Positions 17,980-26,800 of a stretch of DNA of 64,000 bases are shown here, in pieces. Source of the stretch: Nitzschia sp. DOCU1. Lineage: Eukaryota; Bacillariophyta; Bacillariophyceae; Bacillariales; Bacillariaceae. The DNA lies in NCBI GenBank assembly GCA_951394045.1, contig OX595992.1:1674001-1738000 (forward strand), written 5' to 3'. The notes below the pieces were generated by a model that was not told where the DNA came from, ran no database searches, and worked only from the letters and a program-made list of their open reading frames with translations. The stretch's first letter is position 1. Every line of letters starts with the position of its first letter. The position numbers and the translations under genes were made by a program.

Positions 17980-19224
17980 ATGCGTCCAGTCTGGTTTTGC
18001 GAATGCCCCATCAGGACGCCTTTTCTGGGGGTCCAGATGCGCATTCCGCCAACACTGCCAGAAGAGGACCTGCAGAAAATTCGCAAGTTTCACAACCATC
18101 TCTACATTATCTCGGGTCCAAAGTTTGTTGGCTTGGACTACAGCATCTTTTTGACTCCCTTCTTATGGACGTGCACTGCTTCTGCAATTCTATATTTTCC
18201 ACAGTCGTTGGCAAAGTACAACACGACAAATCCCATGAATGAAAAATTGATCCGTGTTATGTTGGAGCAGAATATTGCAAGAGACACAAACCATGCAATG
18301 GAGCTTCTGACTAAATGGAGCCAAGCGATTGGTGACGATTTCAGGAGCCGCAATAATGTTGGCATCGAGTATGCGAACCGTCAAAATCTTGTACCTGTGG
18401 TGGGAAAACATACAGAAATGCTGCAGCAGCAACAGTCGATCCAGCAGCAACAATCCATGCTGTTGAGTCAAGTGCTGTCGCAGCACAGTGCATTGATGGC
18501 ACAAAATGCTGTGATCATCAAACAAAACGAGAAATTGATGAAACTATTGGGCAGTAAACGCAGATTGGCTGAGATTGACGATGTTTCAGATGAAGATTCT
18601 GTCAACAACCTACCGACAGCGGCGTCGCATGTGACCAGCCCTGAAAGTGGATTGATGGCTAGTGTTGCTGCAAAAGCTGTTACTCCCAGCAACAAGATGA
18701 AGGCAATGCTGGTATATGGATCAAAGGCAGCACTTGTTGCTAAAAAGGGAGGGTCCGGAGTTGAGTTAAAGCATGTACTACAAGACATGTATGGGGACGG
18801 GAGGTTGCAGAGGCATCGTGGTCAACTGCACAAGCTGCACCTCTCTATTTTCAGCGACAAAGATCAGTCCAAGTACCGTGCAGCAATGGAGCTACTGCAA
18901 GCCTCCTGGACACCTGATCAGGAAAAGCAGCTTTCCATTGGTAATAGTTTGAACGATGAGGAGTTGGAAAAGCTAACCGACGATGTCCAGTACACGGTGT
19001 TAGTTGCGATGAGGGCTATGATGGATGGAATCCCTATTGGTGATGTAAAATCCATTGGTAAACTAAAGGGCAATGTCCTTGGCCTGGGTACTCGCTATTT
19101 GGCAGAAAAGAAACAAAGAGAGGCAGCCGGTGGGGTTGCAACCACCAATAGCAAGGATGCCAACGCTTGTGCTGGCACACTGCTATACTACTTCGTCAAG
19201 AGTGTGATGTCGCCCAGCAAGTAA
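17980..19224 (+). CDS. Tyrosine recombinase, 3' part (after the insertion)
   Basis: The frame is open from 17980, but its first 19 codons are read from the inserted element. The gene part is 18045-19224 and continues the frame left at 12627 (MRI-PPTLPEEDLQKI). It holds FVGLDYSIFLTPFLWTCTAS, a region with ARDTNHAMELLTKW, a Gln-rich stretch (LQQQQSIQQQQ), a probable coiled coil (QNAVIIKQNEKLMKLLGSKRR) and a C-terminal helical domain ending SVMSPSK. Long C-terminal extensions of this kind are seen on Crypton-like recombinases of stramenopiles and may serve DNA binding or assembly. The stop at 19222-19224 lies 51 bp from the end of the convergent RusA-like gene. Confidence 0.75.
   Translation: MRPVWFCECPIRTPFLGVQMRIPPTLPEEDLQKIRKFHNHLYIISGPKFVGLDYSIFLTPFLWTCTASAILYFPQSLAKYNTTNPMNEKLIRVMLEQNIARDTNHAMELLTKWSQAIGDDFRSRNNVGIEYANRQNLVPVVGKHTEMLQQQQSIQQQQSMLLSQVLSQHSALMAQNAVIIKQNEKLMKLLGSKRRLAEIDDVSDEDSVNNLPTAASHVTSPESGLMASVAAKAVTPSNKMKAMLVYGSKAALVAKKGGSGVELKHVLQDMYGDGRLQRHRGQLHKLHLSIFSDKDQSKYRAAMELLQASWTPDQEKQLSIGNSLNDEELEKLTDDVQYTVLVAMRAMMDGIPIGDVKSIGKLKGNVLGLGTRYLAEKKQREAAGGVATTNSKDANACAGTLLYYFVKSVMSPSK
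18037..18044. repeat. Target-site duplication, right copy
   Basis: ATGCGCAT directly after the element end TGGGGGTCCAG. It matches the copy at 12620-12627. Confidence 0.85.
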
Positions 19225-19275
19225 GCACTAGAACACTAACACTACTAAGTTGCTATAATCATCAATCTAGGTCAT

Positions 19276-19923
19276 TTAATCTATTTCAATTATTCTTTTC
19301 TCTACAATAAAGTATGTCCTTGCAAGATCTTCATCCTGCACGGATCGTCTTTCAGCCAAAACTTTACTAATCTGGATATCATTGTCATAAAGCCTCGCTT
19401 TTTGTAGTGCATCAAGCAGGAATTTTAGCAGATTGTCGATATCAGCATTCTTCTTTTTCGAAACATAAAATAGAACCGTAATCTGAACCTCCACAGATCC
19501 AAAATATGATGTCGCAGTATCTTGTTTGTAGAGGGTTTCAAGAGCCTTGATGAAGCCGACTTGGTCGGCATTGTTGGGGTTATACCGTCTGCCATTGGCG
19601 ACACCATACCCTGGACGTTTGTATGGGCGTGGGTGCCCATAAATTGTGGCAGCAAACTGATAGCTATTCGCCATGAAGGTACCATCGTCCCCTTTGCATG
19701 AGAAGGATACTTGCTTGCGCTTGGTGTGTCGCTTGCTGGATTGTTCTTTGCGGTCGGGGCGGTGGATTCTCGCTTCATTCATGTTGCCTTCTTCTTCTTG
19801 ATGATTGTTGCTTTGTTGTTTCGTCTTGTCTTGAATGCCTTGTTGGTGGATGGCCACCAAGTCGTTTGGAAGCAAACTTGTTTTGTCGAAAGGAGTCGTA
19901 GCTCGTTTGAGTTTCGGCGCCAT
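19276..19923 (-). CDS. RusA-like Holliday-junction resolvase
   Basis: 215 residues, start ATG 19923. The N-terminal third is basic and polar (HRPDRKEQSSKRHTKRKQ). The rest matches the RusA endodeoxyribonuclease fold: GHPRPYKRPGYG near the start (RusA PxPRPR-like), YNPNNADQVGFIKAL, a central strand VEVQITVLFYVSKKK, then the hallmark NADIDNLLKFLLDALQKARLYDNDIQI, with the DxDN and DND acidic residues that bind metal in RusA. RusA enzymes cut four-way DNA junctions and are best known from phages and bacteria. Here the gene is intact, intron-free and convergent with a tyrosine recombinase, whose reaction passes through the same kind of junction. It probably acts in replication or resolution of the element. 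Expression and activity are inferred only. Confidence 0.85.
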   Translation of the reverse strand: MAPKLKRATTPFDKTSLLPNDLVAIHQQGIQDKTKQQSNNHQEEEGNMNEARIHRPDRKEQSSKRHTKRKQVSFSCKGDDGTFMANSYQFAATIYGHPRPYKRPGYGVANGRRYNPNNADQVGFIKALETLYKQDTATSYFGSVEVQITVLFYVSKKKNADIDNLLKFLLDALQKARLYDNDIQISKVLAERRSVQDEDLARTYFIVEKRIIEID

Positions 19924-20245
19924 CGTCGATTAGTCCGCGCGCGACGGCCCAACGGTCGAAGTTTCGGAAGTTTCGTCATTTCAACCGTGGCGGGCCGAGC
20001 GAAGCGAGGCCCGAAAGTTTCGCGCTGCGCGCGAAACTTGGAATTTTCCGTTTCTCCGCGCCAACTACCTTAAAGTGAGTCGGAATTTTATACACATGGT
20101 GCATATTGTGTATAATCAGACTCGACATACAAGACTAACCGGATGACCACTTGGACTAGTTCACGCGCACGGTGCGGTGGACTTCAAAGTTTAAACGACG
20201 TCGACGAGAAGACAAAACGACGCAACAGCTAACACTAGTAAGTTA
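19924..20245. promoter_or_regulatory. Palindrome-rich region between the RusA and second recombinase genes
   Basis: No gene. GC-rich near the RusA start, with two GAAGTTTCG direct repeats (19958-19975), a CGGGCC/GGCCCG stem around GAGCGAAGCGA (19991-20013) and a perfect 25-bp hairpin (20015-20039), followed by an AT-rich part with GTGTATAATCAG near 20110. It is the 5' flank of the RusA-like gene and may be the right end of the recombinase-RusA element. Confidence 0.5.
20015..20039. repeat. Perfect 11-bp stem hairpin AAGTTTCGCGC/GCGCGAAACTT
   Basis: AAGTTTCGCGC (20015-20025), loop TGC, GCGCGAAACTT (20029-20039). The arm core AAGTTTCG is the same motif as the direct repeats at 19959 and 19968 and as the iterons at 11251 and 11262. 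Confidence 0.9.
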
Positions 20246-23218
20246 CTACTTTGGATTTGGCTCCTTTGCTGTTTGACATTCTTTACTGCAATACATGTCA
20301 AGTTCATTGACTGTAGAAGTCAGACCATTTGCCTGGGCGCACATATTGTGGATACCAGCAACACTGCAACCATGGCAACAATGGTCAGGGGCCAAATTAT
20401 TCCACTGACAGCCTACAATGGAGCATCGTCCGGGGCTTTTTGACACCGGTACTTTTCTCTGCAGCTCTGAGGTTCTAGTTTGTGGGACATGTTGTGTAAG
20501 GTGCTGCTGCGAATATGCACGTAGCTCAAATGTTGAAACATTGCCACGATTGACCTCCACACCAGTAGCTCCAGTCGGTCCAACATAGAGCCTGGATCCA
20601 TCAAATCCAGCAGCATCTCCTACTCTAAGTTGTTCTGCCCCAGCAGCTATCATTTCATGGCGCATTTCCTGGTTGGCTTGCTCTCTGATCTCGCCGTCAC
20701 GGTCTGCAATTCGTTGGCGTTGTTCTTCGTCAAGATCTTCCATGCCACCAAAAGAATCCGGAAAGGCATTGTTTGTGGTGGACGAGGGGGTGGATGAATG
20801 GTTGCGGCGCCTTCGCCTTTGAAGCTGATTGGTCGGTTGTAGATTTCTTCTTTTCTGTCGCTGTGGATACAAAGGGGTTGTGGTGCTGTGTCTTTTCTTT
20901 CGGCTGCCGCCACCACCACTTCGCGGCCGGTTCCTGAAGGAGGTTGCCTCAGTGCCCAGCTTGGCTTTGTCCTCTTCCGTTCCTGACTTTTTAATAGACG
21001 ATGGTTGTATCTTGTTAGACCAGCTAGACACATTCCATTTTACACACCCACCAGTCTTGAAACAATAGGCTACCCGGTTCTTCAAAATATTAAGGCATTC
21101 GGTGTAGTAGGCCTCAACAGCATCATCACTCATTGTCCGTGTGTCGGTTGGTAGCTGTGTGGTTGCGTGTTTTTCCAAATATGTAAAAATAGGCACCCAG
21201 TTGATTCGATAGCGATTCTGAAGTTCTTTGGTTGGCAGAGCACTCAACAAACGAAATGGACGAACGCATTGGCTTCCATTTGCATTCACAGTCTGACCCT
21301 TGAGCCACAACTGCAGGCCTTGTCGCAGGGTTGCCGAAGGGAATTGGAATCCTTGTGGAACAGGATGGAATTTCCCGCCATATTGGAAAATATTTGCCAC
21401 CTGAAAAGTAGGAGTGTGGCTAGTGTATCCTTCGTCATCTTTGTCGTTTTGGTCAGCACCAGCATGTCGTAGTCGCCTGATTGAAGCCTTGATGCTTTCA
21501 AATTCTTTTTTTGTAGCTTCCATCTGATCGTTCTTATGCCTCTCTAGAATTTGTGTGAGGCGATGGCTTGTAATGTGACCTGCCTCTAAGGCGTTGTCTT
21601 CGAGAGTCTTGACCATGGATGCTACCAAGGTTTCATTTTGGCGGTCCATATTTGTCATCAATGTTCCCGTTTGCTCGACCAGCTTTTCAAGCTGACGTGC
21701 GTGCATGACATGCGGAGGAATGCCCGTAGGAGCTTCAATAACCCCTGCAGTTCGTTCAAGGGTCACAAGACTCTTGAGTTCCTTGAGGAGAGCTCGGTCA
21801 TGCAGGATGGCGACTTTTGTAAAGTCGTGGCCAGAATGGCTCGCCATCGTTGCAATCAGAGCATCAGAATGGAAGACAACGCACGCAAAGACCCGCAAAA
21901 GGAGTGCGGTATACGCTGGCGCATTTGTAATGAAATTTTTATAGGTGGAGTTCATGCCACGTTGCACAAACTCGTTTGACATAGGGTCAGAAATATTCCA
22001 ATGTGGCGGCAAAACATCAAAGTTAGGCGACATTGGATCCAAGCCAGCTAATACTCTGCCAAGGTACTGATCGCCGACACTGCCGAAGTGCCAGTAGACA
22101 TCCAGCACCGAGCCAATGCTCCATTCACCCCGGCGAGCAATGGAAGGAATTGATGGTGGCATAGTAGTTCCGGATACTGCATGGGTTGCAGATCCTTTGC
22201 GAGTGCCGTATGGGTTGAATTTTCGAATATTGATATGATTGCCAACTGTCTCAAGATGAGGTTGGATCATCCCTACAAGCTGTTCAGCGTACTTCTTTGA
22301 AGCATTTCCTTCTAGGAGGCCGTTGTGTAGAAAGAAGCAATCGCCAGTCTGCCCTTCGCCTTCACGCAAGGCTAACCAAACTCCCATCCCCGTCCAGAAG
22401 CATTCCTGCCACTGGAAGGGATTGGCAAAGATATTCTTTTCCGACAGTTTTTCACCCGCCTTGTCTGCTTTAGAATCGTCATATTTAACTACTAGGGAGT
22501 CAACGCCCAATTTCACGTTGTGAAAACCAAGTGGATCAATAGAAGCGCACCGAGCCATACAGTTCCATTGTGCAAGCGTCCAGAACCACACAAATATATT
22601 GTTGGAATCAATAGCATACTTCAGGAGCAGCCTGTATAATGATATTGAAATAGGATCAGCGTCGGTCTGATCCACATTCCCTTTCTTCTTTTCTTTATTG
22701 AACTCCTTTTTGTACCCTCCGAGGAATTGATCAAACATCTCGAAGAACTTCACTGGTAGTAGCACTCCCGCCATCTTGGATCCCCACATTATGGCATCCT
22801 TGTACTTCCTTAAATCTTGGAGGCTTTTTAGCTTGCTGCCGTCATCTTTGTGCTTATTGCATACAAGAAAATGTAGAACAAAGCTCTCATTGAGCCCTTC
22901 GTAGACAATGTCCTCTGTCTTGCCAAAGTGATACTTTGTAGCATCTGCAAGATCTGCTTCTGATACTTTGCAAACGCCTACAGCGTAGTATGTAGGGTCA
23001 TTTTCCTTCCAGAAAGTGATGATTCTTTTGATTCGGTTGCGGTAATCCTGCCGAGTTTTGTCATTGTGGGCGAATGATGCCGTTTCATTGTATCTCTCCG
23101 CTAGATCTGCTGGTAGTGCAAGATCATTGCCAACCGTTGGTGCCGTGTCATTGGTCTCACGTTGTTGAGAATGAATGCGACCACCTCGGTGTCCTCGTTG
23201 CCCACTGCTGGCCGACAT
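20246..23218 (-). CDS. CryptonS-type tyrosine recombinase, 990 aa
   Basis: Single open frame from ATG 23218. N-terminal low-complexity tail, then a core-binding-like region (about residues 45-180). The catalytic domain shows WNCMARCASIDPL (first Arg), KYDDSKADKAGEK (beta-hairpin Lys), NPYGTRKGSATH (HxxR-type box, with Tyr in place of His) and RRGEWSIGSVLDVYW with the likely nucleophile Tyr. The following GDQYLGRVLAGLDP...LPPHW is typical of stramenopile Cryptons. A long C-terminal part is Arg/Ser-rich, with coiled-coil potential around residues 490-570. It ends in a Cys/His cluster (CSIVGCQW...HCCHGC...CSKEC) that may bind zinc. The gene is intact. It may form its own element next to the RusA pair, or act with it. 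Confidence 0.85.
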   Translation of the reverse strand: MSASSGQRGHRGGRIHSQQRETNDTAPTVGNDLALPADLAERYNETASFAHNDKTRQDYRNRIKRIITFWKENDPTYYAVGVCKVSEADLADATKYHFGKTEDIVYEGLNESFVLHFLVCNKHKDDGSKLKSLQDLRKYKDAIMWGSKMAGVLLPVKFFEMFDQFLGGYKKEFNKEKKKGNVDQTDADPISISLYRLLLKYAIDSNNIFVWFWTLAQWNCMARCASIDPLGFHNVKLGVDSLVVKYDDSKADKAGEKLSEKNIFANPFQWQECFWTGMGVWLALREGEGQTGDCFFLHNGLLEGNASKKYAEQLVGMIQPHLETVGNHINIRKFNPYGTRKGSATHAVSGTTMPPSIPSIARRGEWSIGSVLDVYWHFGSVGDQYLGRVLAGLDPMSPNFDVLPPHWNISDPMSNEFVQRGMNSTYKNFITNAPAYTALLLRVFACVVFHSDALIATMASHSGHDFTKVAILHDRALLKELKSLVTLERTAGVIEAPTGIPPHVMHARQLEKLVEQTGTLMTNMDRQNETLVASMVKTLEDNALEAGHITSHRLTQILERHKNDQMEATKKEFESIKASIRRLRHAGADQNDKDDEGYTSHTPTFQVANIFQYGGKFHPVPQGFQFPSATLRQGLQLWLKGQTVNANGSQCVRPFRLLSALPTKELQNRYRINWVPIFTYLEKHATTQLPTDTRTMSDDAVEAYYTECLNILKNRVAYCFKTGGCVKWNVSSWSNKIQPSSIKKSGTEEDKAKLGTEATSFRNRPRSGGGGSRKKRHSTTTPLYPQRQKRRNLQPTNQLQRRRRRNHSSTPSSTTNNAFPDSFGGMEDLDEEQRQRIADRDGEIREQANQEMRHEMIAAGAEQLRVGDAAGFDGSRLYVGPTGATGVEVNRGNVSTFELRAYSQQHLTQHVPQTRTSELQRKVPVSKSPGRCSIVGCQWNNLAPDHCCHGCSVAGIHNMCAQANGLTSTVNELDMYCSKECQTAKEPNPK

Positions 23219-23876
23219 GGTGCTGGTGGTGGTGCGTGTTGTTCCTTGAATGTGGCCAATGAGGAGGAATGAAGCTGCTACTCGTGCTGTGACGTGTTGG
23301 CCAGAAAATTATACATCGTGGAACCAAGAGTTGTATAATTTTCCGAACGTACCAACGGAAGCGGCATCCCACCGTCCAAAAAAGGTGGCAAAATACTGCC
23401 GGGTAGTGCGGAAAAATAAACATTTTCTGTATAATGGACTTGTATGACTAATGAAGTCGTGTATACGATTCCGACAGTCCTACCGGTATTCTATGACTTC
23501 CTAACTAACCAAACACAATTAATACCACGCGCACCCTTCTCATCTTTACGCCACGTGCCACGCCTGCCGGCCTAAGCCGAGCCTACCTAAGAATATATAC
23601 ACTCATAAAGGTATGTAGGTACCGATACCCACCTTGCATCTCTTGGATTGACGATGCATTTTGTTGTAAATCGTTCTCAACCATTTACAATTTACGTTTG
23701 TTGACTTGGAGAGTTTGAAGTCTCACAACTCACGGACGCTTGTACAATTCCGTAATAGCCAACCAGTCGTTGTGCTCTTTTCCGCCGAAACGTTCCTTCG
23801 TTCAGATGGGAGTGCAACCAAACTCGAGTTTGCTGGGATAACAAATTTGTTCCATTATAGGACGACCATTCAACCC
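23219..23876. promoter_or_regulatory. Divergent 5' flanks of the second recombinase and the sulfatase-like gene
   Basis: No gene. It contains the inverted repeat at 23304-23343 close to the recombinase start, and an AT-rich TATATACACTCATAAAGG near 23596 that may be core promoter for the sulfatase-like gene. The downstream frame is open from 23706, but the first in-frame ATG is 23877. Confidence 0.45.
23304..23343. repeat. 11-bp inverted repeat upstream of the second recombinase
   Basis: GAAAATTATAC (23304-23314) and GTATAATTTTC (23333-23343) are perfect inverted copies with 18 bp between them, 86 bp upstream of the recombinase ATG. Possible operator or recombination site. Confidence 0.75.
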
Positions 23877-26800
23877 ATGGCGGGGATTTCCACCTCAATT
23901 GCAAAGGGGGGGCATGTACATCGGACTTGGAAACTTCGAAACCGGTCTCGGTTGATCTACTTGTTTATTTTTCTTATTTCCTTGTATGTGACACTGTCAG
24001 GGATCCTTGCGACTCGCAGCCACGATTTTCAGGCTTCATCGTTGCCAGTGTGGAAATTGGATGAAGTAAACAGCCCCGGGCACATCATACCGGCTCCGAT
24101 TCCACAAGCCGGAAATGGGGTTCGTAATCTCAGCACCGACACGCCTGCGCCACCCAGACCACAATTTGGCTTTGTTATGAGAGATTTTGCAAGGCGTGTC
24201 CTGTCGCGCCACATTGCCTCGTCCAACATATTGAGCATTGCCCCAGATGCAACTCGGGCTGCAAAGGATGGAATGGATACCAAGGCCAACAATGTCACCT
24301 CAAAAAATCCTTATGATGATGTTGACTTCCAGAGTCCATACTCTATTGGTGGAACCTTTCTGCTTCATGCGGCGTTAGAGGGGCACGATATTCACGCCAT
24401 TGACTTCGGTCTTGATCAAAGTGGCAATTTTGTTGAATGGGGCCAAACCTTGGATCAATGGTGGGGCTCCTTCGGTCATCCAAGTGGGACTCTTGTGAAA
24501 AATTCGCGGGTGTGGTCCTCCGCCATGTCATCACCGAAATGGATTCTTGCTGCCATAGTCGACCTCTTTCACCCGACAAACCTCGACTTAATTGATCAAG
24601 TGTGGGATGGAGCTGATCGGTTTCTCAGCGAAGTCACCATGACATACGTAGTTGTGGCTATGCACTCGCGAAAAGTGAACGGTTCGTATCAGTATGGGGG
24701 ACTTGCCGCTGCCAAGGCTTTGTTGGACCGCCGCTACAAGCTACAGACTTTGCTGGCATCGCATTATCACACTGATCTCGGCAAGGAAGGGTGGACGGAA
24801 CAAAAATATGGACCAAACGCACTCTTCAAAACGGTAGATAATGTCCGAGACTTGCTTCGCTGGGGTGCAGACACTGCAGAACATTTTGGTGGAGGCGCTG
24901 ATGGCCAGATCTTCACTGCCTACATCTTTGCCACCCAGGGTCTCGATCTTGCAATTCCATCCAACCGAGTTTTCATCGATGACAAGTCACGAGTTATTGG
25001 GGATGAGTCGACTATGCAGATCAACTTGTACAAACCGCTTGACTTTAAAATCTGCCCTCAGGCTTTACACGAACCGAAGCTGGAAATTGCCTTTTCGAAG
25101 GTAGGTAGATCCGAACCCCGGTACGTGTTTCTTTTGGTCAGCTCAAACTTTTCTTTTGTAGATACTGGGAGACACAGCGGTATCGGTTACAATACCACTT
25201 GACGAGTCAAATCGTCAGATAAGGCACTACCATCCTCGTGCATCCCCGAGCCTTGGCTATACTTACCAATACACCCAACCAGGGAAACACTTCGTTGGAC
25301 CAGGACCCCATGAGGTCGAACTGTGGACAAGTCATCAGGACTTTGACCAGGCCGAGGCAGCATGTGCTCGTGTAAACAATTACAGCAAGTGCGTTACTCG
25401 AGTTATTGAAAGCAAGGAGCGTATTCATGTCGACAGTGCAGATGGGCGAGATGAGGTGCCGAATATTGTTCTTGTTCTAATCGATCCAATCAGCAGGCCA
25501 CACTTTCACCGATCAATGCCCAAAACTTCCGCGGCTTTGGAACGACTAGGTTTCACCCATTTTGGAAATTATAGTAGTATTGGACCCAACTCGGGAAAGA
25601 ATCAAGCTGGGCTTTACTCGGGTATGCCGCTTGCAAACCGTGACGGAATCAAGAGAGACACCGAAGGACAAAAATGGTTATGGGACGAGCTCCAAGGCAA
25701 TGGCTTTGTGACATTGAAGGCAGAAAATGGTGAGGAGCTGTTCGCGGGGGGTGGCGGATTTTCTCTGTGCTTGTTTCACAATGACTTGTTTCGTTTCGTG
25801 TATCTCCGTCATTCGTAGGCTGCATCGAAAACAGCAACATGGTGAAAAGTCTTGAACCGAATACAACACATGGCAGCCAGTTGACGAAACTCTTTTGTTT
25901 CGATTTTGATCGCCCCAACTGTTTGGGACCAGATCTGGCGGCTCGTCATCTGATGACCTACGGTGAAGAATTTCTTGTGAAGTACGAGGAGCGGAGGAAA
26001 AGAGACCACCCGCTGTTGCGATGGGCTGCATTTCTGCATTTCATCGATACGCACGAGGACACAATGGTTCTGTCTTCCATGCTGGACATCGAAATGGCTT
26101 CGTTCCTTGAACGGCTGGCAGGTCTAGGTGTGCTCGACGGTGCTTTTGTCGTTGTCACTTCGGATCATGGACTTCACTACGGGCCCTACTTCCAAAGCCG
26201 ATCTGGAAGGAGAGAAGCAACAGAGCCACTGTTGTACATTCGGCCTCCCCCCAATATTATGAAAGACGAAGACATCGCTGCTTTCCAGGCGAATGCAGCA
26301 ATGTGGACAACGCCTTTCGATCTTCACGAAACCATGGTTTCCCTCACTCTGCAAGGCAAAGGCTCAAATAGCAATCGAAAGGGAACATCATTCTTCACTC
26401 CCTTGGGGGCGCAAAGGCAGTCCTGCGACAAAACGGAGGACATTCCTCAGTCTTACTGCGCGCTAAAGTTTGAAACCAACGCAGACGTTATGTCCGATTG
26501 CACAAAAATGCCCAAACCGCCAAATGTTCTGTCATTTTATGCTGACTTTCCGAGGGAAAGTAGAAGCCATTTTCCGATGGATTGCAAGCTCATGCAGAAT
26601 GCTAGCGCATCCAAGGCTTCCTTCGATGCTCGATGCCAATGTGCTACCAGCCACCGTGAATGGCATCGATGCGGCGAACACCCGTGGGGGGCTGCTGAAG
26701 CCCAGTCGGCCAGTACTCCTGAAGAGTACTTCGCTTTAGTGAAATGCCGAGGGCAGAAGATGTCCGTGGATACGCGCGTCGTCCCAAGCCAGGATTTTCT

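Larger units (their letters stand above)
12628..18036. mobile_element. 5.4-kb DNA transposon inserted in the tyrosine recombinase gene
   Basis: The left end CTGGACCCCCAAATTAC (12628) and the right end ...TTTTCTGGGGGTCCAG (18036) are inverted over 11 bp (CTGGACCCCCA). Identical 8-bp flanks ATGCGCAT (12620-12627 and 18037-18044) form the target-site duplication. Excising the element with one flank restores an open recombinase frame, which is strong evidence for the exact bounds and for a recent insertion. Eight-bp duplications occur for hAT, P, Zisupton/KDZ and some MULE families. The coding content (14001-17358, minus) shows no DDE core that I recognise. It may be a non-autonomous copy that carries a captured gene, or an unrecognised transposase type. 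Confidence 0.85.

Noticed and set aside
17673..18086. Minus-strand ORF containing GGMRIWTPRK, similar to MRIWTPK at the end of the first recombinase ORF
   Set aside because: The shared MRIWTP peptide is explained by the transposon ends plus target duplication read from both sides, not by a conserved protein motif.
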